Assembly: GCA_022539475.1 (NCBI GenBank)
Contig: VCMS01000126.1
Span: forward strand, 1-64,000
From: Gracilaria domingensis
Taxonomy: Eukaryota; Rhodophyta; Florideophyceae; Gracilariales; Gracilariaceae
Length of the DNA: 64,000 nt
Reading direction: 5' to 3'
Part shown: positions 22,451 through 33,042 of the stretch, piece by piece
Numbering within the stretch: position 1 is the stretch's first letter
How the letters are laid out: the number at the start of each line of letters is the position of its first letter
Position numbers and translations under genes: made by a program
The notes under the pieces: model-generated
What the model saw: the letters and a program-made list of their open reading frames with translations, nothing else
What the model was told of the DNA's origin: nothing
The model's database searches: none

Positions 22451-22684
22451 AGATAGCGGGCAAGAAGAAGGGGAAAACTGATGAGATGCTCCGTTGAAAC
22501 ACCTGATGCAACAACCCAACTTGCAGAGATTGCGTTGTCAATAAAGTTTCTCCGTTTGCCCGAACCTTCCACCCGCAAAACTTGCTAAACGAAAGAGAAA
22601 AGAGTTCTGATTAGATTTTCATTGAAAGGGACTCGTATAATAAGTAAGGCATGAACCACGCCATTGAAAAGTAAGCAAGACTTT

Positions 22685-23220
22685 CCCTCAATGATACTTG
22701 CATAAGTGCCATTTTTTGAAAAAATTAACTTCCTCGAAAGTGCCATGGCATTATTATAATTAGAGCTGTCGATTTCATTTACCGCCTCATGACTACTCAG
22801 TGACAATGCGTTTTGCTATCGTTCGGGGATCTTATCAACCAAATGAGGCGCAAGCAGCCATTAAGCTGTTGCTATACAGCACGGGCTGCATGGATCATTG
22901 CGGTGTGGAAAGAAAGAAAGTAGCTGATACACTTGCTGGTCACGCTTTTGAATTACTATGGGACGCTAAAGTTGCTGTTCTAATTGGTTTCGGCAATGGA
23001 GCAATGAAAGATGAAGGTAACAATCACGGGAAATCTCTAGCTTAAATGGCGCCCCAGGAGATTGCAAGAGTAGTGTCTTTACGTAATAAAGTGCCCTGCA
23101 AGAAAAGTTTTCGATTTTTTGAGCGCAAATGGAGCGCAAATGTTGGGATGTTCACCCTCGACAATCACTCCGATTGTACGGCCTTCATGTTCCAATGTGA
23201 CTCCCATGGCAGTGCATTTT
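22685..23220 (+). repeat. flanking direct repeat, copy 1 (about 535 bp)
   Basis: Matches 26533-27065 at a constant offset of 3845 bp from 22809 on (3848 further upstream). It contains a frame from ATG 22806 encoding RFAIVRGSYQPNEAQAAIK and onward, ending early at TAA 23043-23045 where copy 2 has CAA. Similarity to a third, inverted copy at 24871-25105 reaches further upstream, to about 22590. Confidence 0.85.
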
Positions 23221-23315
23221 ATGCCCACTGTAATGGGGTGTACAGCATTGAAGGCGCTCCAACAAGGACTGCAAGTGGCGAGGACACCCCCGCAGGCAGC
23301 CGAGCGTATCGATAA
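22806..23315 (+). pseudogene. repeat-borne unknown ORF, copy 1
   Basis: Protein begins MRFAIVRGSYQPNEAQ and includes STGCMDHCGVERKK, VLIGFGNGAMKDEG and, after the TAA at 23043, VVSLRNKVPCKKSF, FFERKWSANVG and CTAFMFQCDSHGSAF. The second copy (about 26651-27067) keeps the same frame through the stop position but has ATA instead of ATG at the start. Differences between copies often keep the amino acid or change it mildly, hinting at past coding. I do not recognise it. It could be a recombinase or gag fragment carried by the element. Confidence 0.4.
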
Positions 23316-24170
23316 CGCGCAGCAGGGGAGACAGTTGCGTCGCAGCAGGCCACTGTCGTCGAGGGTTCAAGGGGTATTGGAGTACAGCATCACTGGTCGC
23401 AAACCCGCACTGCTTCTCCGGCATGTCCGTTTCTCGCGAAAACTTTTTTTTTCTCGGGAAACTACCCTTCTAAGCGAAGTGGCGACATCTTCAACAAGAC
23501 GTAAAGGTAGCGTACCAATAGCGGAGCCAACGAATACAGGAGCTGACGCCAGCGAGCCGTGGACCCTTCTCGTCATCAAATGGAGCGAAGCGAAGGAGGA
23601 GGGGGAAGGTTTCCGATCCGTCGCGGAAGCTCAGGCTGTCGCAAAGGTACGAGGAGGAACGAAATTGTTTGAACGCGGGCCTCATGTTCTTGTAGAGCAC
23701 GTGGGTTACTTCAAGCCGCCAAGGAACGCCTTTGTCATGGAGTTGAAAAAAACAGGGACAGGCTCTCCCATAAAGAAGGAAACTTCATTAACGCGGCCGG
23801 AACTTGGGCAAAGACCGCTTTGGCGGCCATGGATCTGGCAAAGGCAAGCAATACCGTCAAAAACACAGTTCGAATGCTAGCATTATGCCATACGGCTCTG
23901 AAAACAACCCATCAGATTCTGACAATGCGCGGTCAGTACTTCAAGGACATTAATGACAAAGGAATGTACCTCGCTCGCCAAACATCATACCTTGCAGAAC
24001 AGGTGTATGACGCGATATTCGCGGAGACCCATCGTCTGCTGCGAGAGACTCTGGCGTCTCGACTGGAGATAAAAGTGGCTAAAGAGCTGGTGAAGCTCAT
24101 GCTAACTCAGACCAATAAGTACGGTAAGAAGAAGGGATCGTCTAGCGATGGAGATTCTGGAAAGCAGTGA
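23240..24170 (+). pseudogene. gag-like ORF of a DIRS-like retroelement (frameshifted)
   Basis: Frame 23119-23880 (meaningful from about 23430) reads WTLLVIKWSEAKEEGEG, FRSVAEAQAVAKVRGG and FVMELKKTG. Around 23790 the reading passes into frame 23820-24170 with AAMDLAKASNTVKNTVRML, GQYFKDINDKGMYLARQ and a basic tail. The helical, charged, Cys-poor protein directly precedes an RT domain, the usual place for gag. No zinc knuckle is seen. The gag assignment comes from position only. Confidence 0.45.
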
Positions 24171-24410
24171 TGCGCAAACCCCGCCAGAACGAGGAGTCTC
24201 CTTGAAACGAGGCTCTCTCTGGGGGAAGAAGTCAACCAGGGCCGAGCGTTGGGTAAGCATCATGGGAGCGTCATCATACGTGGCTCGTCTCGTTCGCTGC
24301 AGAATCTGCGACCATCCTGCGACCCCATTCAAGAATGTCATTGTGTTGCCGTCGGTCCCACAAACGCCCGTAGAAATCGAATACGGGAATAGAGACCTCG
24401 AAAGAGGCCT

Positions 24411-26280
24411 TTGGAGCATATCTACGAGAGAGTCGTGGAGGAATATACCATGGAAAGGGTGAGAATGGGCCTTCCGGTGTGTTCCGCTTTCACATTCTGG
24501 CAACCCAATTCAGCCGGGGAAGTGAAAGGACGCTTCGTCATCAATTTCAACCGACAATCCAAGCATTGGCCACGAGGTACTGTGAAGATGGAGACCATCT
24601 CGGCCTCCTCTTTGGATCTACCATAGAAAGATTACCTGATGTCCTGGGACTTCAAAGGTGGGTACCGCGCCTTATACCTGCGTGGGGAAATAAGAGACTA
24701 CTTTCTCTTCCATTATCAAGGGCGGTACTTCCGCTGTGCGGCCTTGCAATTCGGATGGGGCAGATCGGCCTTATTGTTTGCGAAGTTGCTAAGAGCTTTA
24801 GTCCGGCACAAAAGATAGTCGTTGGGCTACCGACTACTTCCTTAGATAGACGACTTTTTTCTTCCTCCCCCTAGCAAAACCCATTGTCATTGAATCATCA
24901 TGCGGCGGTAAATGAAATTGACGCCTTTCAATAAAATGTAAGGGCATTTTCGAGGAATTTAATTTTTTCAAAAAATCACACTCATGGAAATGTCAGTGAA
25001 AGAAAAACTTACTTAGTTTTCAATGACGTTGGTCATATTACCTTACTGCACCAGTCACCTTGTCTGCAAGTCCATTGAAAACTCCTTTAGTTTTCCTTTA
25101 ACGAGTTTTGCCTGGGTCCCTCATCCTACGGTCGTCGCTCTACAACGCAGGATTGCAAGAGGGCAAGGAGAAAACAGTCACGTCTTCTGGAACAACTAGG
25201 CATAACCCGTCACCCAGAGAAGGGAGAGCGGAAAGGCTCCCAGCGCATCGAGAACCTCGGATTTCTCCTCGACACTGTGCGAATGAGGTTACAGGTAGTG
25301 CTGCACAAGCCAGCGACAGTCAACAGAATGGCCAGAGCTCTCTTCAAAAGCGCGTCGTGGCACAGGCGCCTGGTGTCTGCCGAGTCCATCCAGCGATTCT
25401 GCGCAGTTTGTACATCACCTTCGCTCGAGTTCCCACTCGCCGAGTTCTACACCCGAGCATTGTACGATGGCGTCAGACACGCGACGCGGGAATCGGGAGG
25501 AACACCGGCGCTTAGTACGTCTTTTATGGCAGTCGCTGCACGATCTGCGGCACTGGCGATCATTTACTGGCCAAAGTGGCCACCCACCTCAGCCACAAAC
25601 GCCACAGCTGGCCATGCACAGCGACGCAGCCAACGTGGGTTACGGAGGCACTCTGGGACAAAATCTGTCAGCCGACAGTCCCGGTTTGTGGGCAGGTCAT
25701 GGGTTGCGGCGCCAAGAAGCGTGACAACAGTGTATCATACTTAGAGAGCTCCGAGCAGTCCGGCTCTTGATGGTAAGGCATTTCGCCGCTTTCTTAAAGA
25801 TTTCCGAGACCCAGCTGGTGCTGGTGCACGAGGACAATTGTGCGGTGGCAACCAGGCAGAATGCTATGGTATCAGCCTCGAAGCAGATGATGGCCGAGCT
25901 GTGGAAACTTCATCGCGTGTTACAGCTGTTGGGCGTTCGCATCGAGCGCTGTGAACAAGTTCGCCGATCGACTGTCCAAGACGTGGCTTCCGCAGGACAG
26001 CCGCGCGGCGGTTCATTTAATACAAGCGTTAAAACGCGAGTACGACTGCGACCACCACGTCTTCTGGAACCGACTTTCCCGAGAGTGCCTGGCTGCACGC
26101 AAGAAGTACCTGGAAGATGACCTGAGGCAGAGATGGGATCAGGATGCGTGCCACCTTTGGACACCTCCCTCCGACTATTTGCATGTGCTGATAAACAAAA
26201 TCGACCAAGAGGGCGCGCGCGGCATTCTAGTGGCCCCCACTGGCAAACTCAGCCGTGATACTAGCGCCTTCGCCGCATAG
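24411..26280 (+). pseudogene. DIRS-like pol remnant: RT and RNase H
   Basis: 24411-24870 holds an RT start: GRFVINFNRQSKHWPRG, then in another frame DFKGGYRALYLRGEIRDYFL, YFRCAALQFGWGRSALLFAKLL, and an IDDFF active-site-like string. An inverted repeat (24871-25105) interrupts it. After it come LGFLLDTVRMRLQVVLHKP, FYTRALYDG, then RNase H: LHDLRHWRSFTG, MHSDAANVGYGG, LVLVHEDNCAVATRQN, VNKFADRLSKTW, and a tail YLHVLINKIDQEG and ILVAPTGK. RT followed by RNase H with LHDLRHW and H(S)DA..GYGG blocks is typical of DIRS/Ngaro-type elements. At least five frame changes show the copy is dead. Confidence 0.7.
24871..25105 (-). repeat. nested inverted copy of the flanking repeat inside the RT gene
   Basis: Read on the minus strand this matches 22590-22820: ATTTTTTGAAAAAATTAA, TTCCTCGAAA.TGCC, TTTCATTTACCGCC.CATGA and TGACAATG.GTTTTGCTA occur in the same order. 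Similarity stops sharply at TAGCAAAAC (24873). It splits the RT active-site region from the RT thumb/RNase H, so it looks like a later insertion of a small repeat. Confidence 0.7.
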
Positions 26281-26532
26281 CGACACGCATCACAGTGCTG
26301 CATCTAAAGGAGGTCCGGTTAGCGCTCTTTCAGGGCCGAACAAGGGCATCGGCGTGGGCAGTCGTGATAGCGACGATACGTTGCTGAAGCAGTACCAGGC
26401 CAGCGTCCGGAAATCGGTGTTGTGCCATGTCGTGGCGTAGAATGGGTGCCCAGGAGCAGCGATCTCAGCCGCCGAACTCCTGGCCTCGTGCGGATTTGCC
26501 CAAAACAGTCGGAAAAACCGATTGACTCATTT
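26281..26532 (+). pseudogene. possible start of a tyrosine recombinase, truncated
   Basis: After the RNase H stop, a + frame reads LLKQYQASVRKSVLCHVVA, a stop, then NGCPGAAISAAELLASCG before running into the second flanking repeat. The QASVRKS wording resembles the start of tyrosine recombinase core-binding domains that follow RNase H in DIRS elements. Too short to be sure. Confidence 0.25.
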
Positions 26533-27065
26533 TCCTCACTGATATTTCCATGAATGCCATTTTTTGAAAACATTAACTTCCTCGAAAGTGCCATGACAAT
26601 ATAATGAGAGTTGTAGATTTCATTTACCGCCTCATGACTACTCAATTACAATACGTTTTGCTATCGTTCGGGGATCTTATCAACCAAATGAGGCGCAAGC
26701 AGCCATTAAGCTGTTGCTACACAGCACGGGCTGCATAGATCATTGCGGTGTGGAAAGAAAGAAAGCAGCTGATACACTTGCTGGTCACGCTTTGGAATTA
26801 CTATGGGACGCTAAAGGTGCTGTTCTAATTGGCTTCGGCAATGGAGCAATGAAAGATGAAGGTCACAATCACGGGAAATCTCTAGCTCAAATGGCGCCCC
26901 AGGAGATTGCAAGAGTAGTGTCTTTACGTAATAAAGTGCCCTGCAAGAAAAGTTTTCGATTTTTTGAGCGCAAATGGAGCGCAAATGTTGGGATGATCAC
27001 CCTCGAAAATCACTCCGATTGTACGGCGTTCGTATTCCAATGTGACTCCCATGGCAGAGCATTTT
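26533..27065 (+). repeat. flanking direct repeat, copy 2
   Basis: Second copy of 22685-23220, about 93% identical by eye, no gaps from 26654 on. Its embedded frame (26714-27067; open upstream to about 26651) has CAA where copy 1 has the stop TAA. Ends where the TTTTTTAATAG string begins. Confidence 0.85.
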
Positions 27066-28165
27066 AATTTTTTTAATAGTTTATTTTATTATTGTGAGTG
27101 CGCATGGAGTGCAAGATGATATCGCGTGGGGCGAAGTACGGACAATGTGGGCGAAGATGGAGTGCAAATGTATCACCTGCAGTCCAAGTGCGCTCCATAT
27201 GCGTAGCGAGCGTCCTCCATTGTGACACCAAAAAATATGGTTGCATTCGCAGGTTGCACGCACTCATTGCGCTGTCTGTTTGGCATCCATGTGTCATCAA
27301 TTGATGCCATCCGACCTCAAATTGCATTCCTCTTTTTAAAAAATTTCTCACAGCGGTGATATACGGACTCCTGGACCAGGAGATCGTTACTCTATGCCTT
27401 CCCCAGGCAATCTTCTCAAATGCTAAGCAGGTCCACGAGAAGCTCTAAAGTTTGATTCCTTTATCTCTTTCGCCTACTCTCACCACTCCTACGTCTCCTA
27501 CGTTCTTTCCCGCATCTCTTTTGCTCTAGCACTTCACGGACCTCCCGCACGCAACAGAGCCCGCGCACCGCCCTATGAAGGCAAGGAAAGACTCTTCGTT
27601 GAACACAAGAATTGTGTTTTCTACAGAATATAGAAGGCGACGGTTTCTGCAGTCTATGAATATGGCGTGATCGATACGATTGCCCTAGACTCGAGCCAAG
27701 AACACGCCATTGGTTTCCACCAACAATCAAATCAAGTGACTGCCCCTAGAAGAAATTCTTTCATTTTTCTGAGCGCATTTGGAGTGTAAATTTGGGTCTG
27801 CTAAACCTCTAAGTGCACCCTCTGTGTATGCCATTTGCGTTCCGTTTGGACACCGTTGCGACGGCAAATAAGCTTTTTAATAGTTTATTTCATTATTGAC
27901 AATGCGCCTAGAGTGCAACCTGACAACGTGATGTGCAACATGCGGGCAATGTGGGCGCAAATGGAGTGCAAAGTGTATCGCTTGCACTCCTAATGCCCTT
28001 AATCGGCGTGGCGCATGTCCTCCATTTGGGCACCTCGAAATTGAGCTGCAAACGGACATGACTCGTGGGCCAAATGAAGTCCATATTGCATCCAAATATC
28101 ATTCCTGACTGCCAATCAAAGTCAAATTGCACTCCGAGTGCATGAGGAGTGCAGTTTTTCCAAAA
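26955..28165. repeat. two diverged copies of a 400-bp repeat, 804 bp apart
   Basis: 26955-27355 and 27755-28165 share GAGCGCA..TGGAG.G.AAAT, TTTTTAATAGTTTATTT.ATTATTG, ACAATGTGGGCG.A.ATGGAGTGCAAA and a closing TCAAATTGCA. Both are full of the short word GGAGTGCAA in either orientation, as if built from a smaller unit. The first overlaps the end of the 535-bp flanking repeat. No coding content seen; the 400 bp between the copies is also non-coding. Confidence 0.65.
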
Positions 28166-28317
28166 CATTCTTGTACGGTGCTGCCGCCGTCCGCCGTGAC
28201 ATGTATGCGACGCAAGACGAACGATCGCATGTCGTGTTGAACCCATTTCGCTGCCTCGGAAAGGTTTGTCATGACAAGTATTGGGCTTTACAAGAGTTTG
28301 GTGTCTTCGATGTCTCT

Positions 28318-29291
28318 TCACCCAAGTTCACTCATTTCATTCGCCAGTGCGACTTGTATGCAAAAGTCACTCTTGTTATTGACAAAAATTTCATCGTCGC
28401 AAAGTCTGAACGGTTTTGCTGCATCAAGTAAATGGCAGCCACTCAGTGAAGACACCCGCAGCTGTTTTATAGGATTTCCAGTACAATACTGGTTCAGCTT
28501 ATCGAGTATGTCCTCTCGCGAAACGTTTTGTATGCTCAATGTCCCATACCTATCGTCAAGCACAACTGTTCATTCGACTGCAGGTAGCAGGCCCAGCCAA
28601 ACAAGTGCGCTCTCAAGTCCTGGCCCTCTGAGTGAGTGGAACTGTTCGCCAATGATCTATAAGTTGTGGACGAACAAGATTTAGTCCACTTCAAGTAGAC
28701 TGGAAGTTCCCAGCGCTCCTCTGTAACCGCCCGCGACTGATGCAAACCGTAGCGCATACACTTCTGTCGATCAATATGTTTGTTCATTCGTTGCCGACAT
28801 CAATAGACCATTTCTGTTCCCATTTTTCCAGCCAGTACGGCCTCTCTCACACTCACAGTAGCATGAAAGCCGACTGCATTGTATCGGATCCTGGCTAAGT
28901 CGCGAATGTCTACAACGCTTTGCACTTTGTATTCTATGTCCATCGCCTCTAGTCGAGCAGTCGATCTGCCCCTGTTTTCTGCACTCCACTCCTTGGTAGA
29001 ATAATAATACGTGAGCTTCTTCTGGGGTTTAGTATTGCTTGATCGTCGGCCGTTGCTCGCGTTAAGGATGTTTTTGCAACGAAGAAAGATGACTATTGTG
29101 AGGTTGTCGCTGCATTCCATGAACAGATGATGCTTGATGCTTTCCTTGTCAGCCTTAATTTCGATGTTGTTGGCTTCTTTGATCAATCCCCTCAGGCTCT
29201 TTGAGATGGTTGAAATGGTATCTCCCGCCACCCTGCCTTTTTTCTTATTTTGAATGATGGCATTGAAGAGGAGAAAAAGGACCTTCAGCAA
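28318..29291 (-). pseudogene. unknown protein, about 320 codons over three frames
   Basis: 29291-28800 encodes IIQNKKKGRVAGDTISTISK, EANNIEIKADKESIKHHLF and LTYYYSTKEWSAENRGRS, ending in a stop after TEMVY. The minus strand stays protein-like in the next frames: 28787-28536 (KHIDRQKCMRYGL, HSEGQDLRAHLFGWACYL) and 28563-28318 (DDRYGTLSIQNVSREDILDK, DAAKPFRLCDDEIFVNNK). Composition and length suggest one gene broken by a stop and a shift, or a gene with introns. I recognise no domain. Confidence 0.45.
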
Positions 29292-29529
29292 TTATGTCTT
29301 ATCTTCTGCTACCTGGGGCTCTCCGTTTTCACTTTTGCCTCCATGCCGCGGTGACGTCAAAAGTTTGAGGTTAACATATCCCGCTGTCACATGAAATGAG
29401 TCACTATTGTACAGAGCCTTCGATCCTGATTTAGCCGCGCATTACAAGCGGTCATGATTCGGGCACACAAGAAGTCGTTTCGGACAGCCCACGCCGCGGT
29501 CCTGACGCGAGGCAGTCAACGAAGCTATT

Positions 29530-29760
29530 TTGGGCACTGCCAAGTTAACGGCTCAAGAAAACGACAAGAAGAGACTTCACGGAGGATACTACTATCGTCC
29601 CTGCTTCGAATCTCACTTCAACACGCTCGAACAGCCCACGCCGATGTCGCAAAGTGGAACAATGAACGAGGTGGTTTGGAGTGCCTTCGGCTTTGAGGGC
29701 ACTAGGAAACTACGGAATGACCCTTCAAAGAGAACTTTCTCGTCGCGGGGACTCACCTAG
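29530..29760 (+). pseudogene. possible Tc1/mariner-like transposase fragment
   Basis: A 76-codon frame includes QSGTMNEVVWSAFGFEGTRKL, loosely resembling the (S)VMVWG.(F)...G...L block of Tc1/mariner DDE transposases. Nothing convincing lies on either side. Confidence 0.2.
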
Positions 29761-31390
29761 AAAGAAGTGAATATTTAGCTGCGTCATTAGTGCCAGGGCA
29801 TCGGCAAAGACAATGATAAGCTTTGTAGTTAGACGAAGTTGCCACTGCTCGACCTAATATATTCAACAAAGTTCACGGAGCCCAACAATTTTCCGCGGAA
29901 AGCAGAAACCGAGATTTGAGGTGTGCCATAAAACAAACTCCTTAGCTCTCATACTTGCCTCAATTCTCCTACATTGATGACTGTAGAACAGCAGTATTTT
30001 CAGTTTCCAACTTTTTCTGTCTTATTGCGCATGGGCGCGCATTGAGAACTCTCATCATTGCGTGAATTGAGAACATCTTCCGGTTTGTTTCTTTTTTTCG
30101 CTGGAAGGCGGTGCGGTGGAGAAACCCTAGTAGAATCCTAATGGAAACTACGGGATGTGCACGGGTGTATTTAGAAAATTGGGTGTTTAAAATTGCAATC
30201 TACCCCATGCGCGCGCCCTGCGCACCCCGAAAATCAAAACCAATTTTTTAAAAAAACCCCTACACACCCCGTACTCACCCTCGGACAAAACAAGATTCTC
30301 TTAGGGGAAAGCCGGTAAGCAAAATGTTCGTGCCGCTATCGGAATCTTTGATTCTGAACTGTTTCCAATTATGATTGGAGTGGCTGCTGCGTTCTTTGAT
30401 GAGCTCGATAGCCTTAATCTCGCCAGCGGTGCGTAATCCATATTGAGGGAGTACGAAAACGATGCATGCAAACGCAGATTGTCTACGCTTGTGTGGCAGA
30501 CAATGAGACCTCGCTGCGAGGAGCGTCTTCTATGCTCAATGACAAGTAAAGTACGTTTCGTGAGCGTTGGTTCTTTTTTCCCGGAGTTAAGTTCCTGTGA
30601 ACAACAGCTGCGATACAAGCAATAATCGCAATGCAGCCTGCGTGCTACGTTCGGCGGTGCAGGAGGCGGCAGAGAATGCAGAACTATATGCAATGTGGGG
30701 CAGAATATTGCGTACTGACTTCTCGTCGATCAAACGAAATGGTGAGGAAAGGCCCCAGAAAGTGTCTGAAAAATCGCACAATCGTTTCATACAATTTGTT
30801 AGCTTGAATATTCGCTAATGTGGGCACGCGAAGGGCTTTTGCTGGTTGTCCATCGTGCATGTATCTAATTATAATTTTGCGCTGCCGTATGTTCTACATG
30901 TATATCTTACCCTGTAGGCGACTGCTTCCTCTCTGGAAAGGAATTGTCCGGTTTTGGTCCCGTAAACTGACGGAAAATGTTGAAAAACAAGGTCTACTAC
31001 TAACCCGCTGTAATTACAGTACAGTGAACACAATCTTTTGGCAGGAACTCTGCATTGTGTCTAGTTGTTTAAAATAGTATGCAGCAAAATCGCAGGAAAA
31101 AGAGGAAGGTGCCATGCTTCAGTATCATCGAAGAACATCCAATCGGTGGGGTAATACTCATACACTTGGAGTTCCCGGAATAATCGTTACGAAAGAGTTA
31201 TGATTAGCATCTCCGCCACATCAGGCAAGCACGTTTTGCTCTACGGAGGGAATTGGCCAACCCCAGCGCCCGCAGGGAGCCGAACTGAATCGGCCCCCAA
31301 CTCTAATGGAGCTCATCATAGTTTCGGCTGTCGTATTGTGGGCCCCGATAAACGCGAACGCCGCTGGCACCGCCCACTATTGTTTCCTTA
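29761..31390. other. no recognised gene; scattered protein-like fragments
   Basis: Around 30320-30440 a + frame without a start reads AAIGIFDSELFPIMIG and AAAFFDELDSLNLASG, and 30597-30818 encodes RSAVQEAAENAELYAMWGRI. Both look protein-like but match no family I know. The rest shows nothing. Confidence 0.3.
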
Positions 31391-31434
31391 GGTGGTAAAT
31401 TACTGCACCCATATGGGTGCAGTAATTTACCACC
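31391..31434. repeat. perfect 44-bp palindrome
   Basis: GGTGGTAAATTACTGCACCC (31391 onward) followed by AT is mirrored exactly to 31434 with no loop. Each arm is 22 bp with no mismatch. It is followed by CATGGCCATG. No coding role. Confidence 0.95.
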
Positions 31435-31909
31435 ATGGCCATGCTCCAGTCTGCGTTGGCGGTCAATGTCTCATAGAGTCTGTATCTGTGTGCTTTCGTA
31501 TGGTAAAGACGCCGTTCCGGGCTCTTACGATGAGGAGAAAACCCGATTTCGTGACTGTTTTGGGGAAGATGCTTTTCATACTTGAGCGATGCGCCGATGC
31601 ACGTGGCAATTCTGAATTATGATGTGTATCCCCGATGGGAGGTTCGGAAAGTTGGTTACTTAATTTTTACTTTTGTCCCTTGACAGGGCGTGCATGGGCC
31701 CGGTGCTCTTGGTCTTCCACGGTTTGAACTGGTGATCGCTCCCGTTTTCGGACTTTCTTCACTCACCTATTCAAGTATACGTCAGAGCTTAACTAATTTT
31801 ACTCCGAGGTCCCCCGTGCCAACAGAGGCTCCTCTACCGAGCTGCCTCCAAAACCGAGCAGGACTTCAGACATCCTGTACGTGTTTCACCCGTTCTGAGT
31901 TTGCACCAC
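31435..31909. other. no gene seen
   Basis: Short frames only; the 31690-32022 + frame is probably a shadow of the minus frame at 31910-32386. Confidence 0.35.
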
Positions 31910-32386
31910 TTACGATACCAGTCCACAATGTCCTTTCCCACTATATGCATCAATTCTCCAGCGCGAAAATTGGACTTGGTTCCGTCCAGATGCCGGGGTA
32001 CGTATCGCTCGTGATGCCTTGAATCCGTACGGCCGATCTATATAATGTTGCCGATATCCCACGTCGAACATTGGGCACCATCTCCAGCCACATACCGCCG
32101 CGCCATGCATCTCTGGAATAGCCATCGGGCGGGCCCCTCTTTTGTAACGAAGTGAGCACTTGCCCTTGCTGGCCGATGAGATGCCCGTTTTGGTGTCTTC
32201 TACAATGTAAACCGTCCTAAATCCAAAGGTACAATGGCATTCCGGGGATGCGACGATCGCCCTGTCGGCATTCCAGAAAGCTTGTTGCCTTAGAGCCAAA
32301 CCAACCGCAGGCGGCTCTCTTGTTAACAAGTTTCTAATGGTCTCCTGCGCACGGCTTGCTGCTGCATCGAATAATTCAAAATCCAC
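31910..32386 (-). CDS. hypothetical protein, 158 codons
   Basis: An uninterrupted minus frame encoding a Cys/Trp/Arg-rich protein (FDAAASRAQETIRNLL, TFGFRTVYIVEDTK, EMHGAAVCGWRWCPMFDV). Composition is protein-like, but no motif is recognised and overlapping frames on both strands are nearly as long. No neighbouring gene links to it. It may be a fragment of a mobile element. Confidence 0.25.
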   Translation of the reverse strand: MDFELFDAAASRAQETIRNLLTREPPAVGLALRQQAFWNADRAIVASPECHCTFGFRTVYIVEDTKTGISSASKGKCSLRYKRGARPMAIPEMHGAAVCGWRWCPMFDVGYRQHYIDRPYGFKASRAIRTPASGRNQVQFSRWRIDAYSGKGHCGLVS

Positions 32387-32808
32387 TTCTTACGCTCGAT
32401 AAACCGCTGCGTTTTACTGCTTACTTCTTCCACCCCACCTGCTTCTTTAAGACTCAAACGCTCGTCCGAGCAACGCTCCGCTGCTTTGCGCCACGCCTTT
32501 CAGCCCTTCCAGTCAAGAAACTGATGGACTGGTCAAAAGCGGTGCGCTAGGCCAGAAAACGCGCTTCGAAAAAGCGCTGTGGGGCTGCCCTAAAGTACGA
32601 AAGTCAGCCGCGGGTGAAATTTCTATACCAAGAAGCGTGGTCTGCGCTGTATATTTGTTGCGGTCGCGGTTCTTCACTGGCGGGTTTTCTGGTCCATTAT
32701 GTCAACACAGCGCTTTGAACTTGACAGCGAAGTGACTTTGGTTTACTACAAACTGTTGACCTGGAACCCTTTTCACTCATTCAAAAACATTTTGGCCAAA
32801 AGGGGAAT

Positions 32809-33042
32809 GTGTTGAAGCAGAATTGCCTTGATGTCAACCAGCTCAGGTCCTTGCGTCAGCCCTTTAAGCTAGCGAACCTGGACAGAGCTCTGACCGTGAG
32901 TTACAAAGATCGTGCAGCTTCCAATATTCAAATGGACGAGAATAAAGAAGAGATGGTCTCCGAGATCAGCCCTAAGAGAAGAAAAGCAATCGATATGGCT
33001 TTTGCTTTTGGCCTACTTCGTTTTCCTTTGTTTTTCTTTTGA
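32809..33042 (+). CDS. hypothetical short ORF
   Basis: 77 codons: VNQLRSLRQPFKLANLDRAL, QMDENKEEMVSEISPKRRK, then a hydrophobic end. The charged stretch looks like a real coding fragment, but no start context or homologue is recognised. Confidence 0.2.
   Translation: MLKQNCLDVNQLRSLRQPFKLANLDRALTVSYKDRAASNIQMDENKEEMVSEISPKRRKAIDMAFAFGLLRFPLFFF

Noticed and set aside
26281-26532. A full tyrosine recombinase in the DIRS-like element
   Set aside because: Only a short stretch resembling the core-binding start is visible before the repeat; no catalytic Arg, His or Tyr motif could be placed.
26955-28165. CRISPR-like or satellite array from the GGAGTGCAA words
   Set aside because: Spacing is irregular and both orientations occur; the context is eukaryotic repeats.
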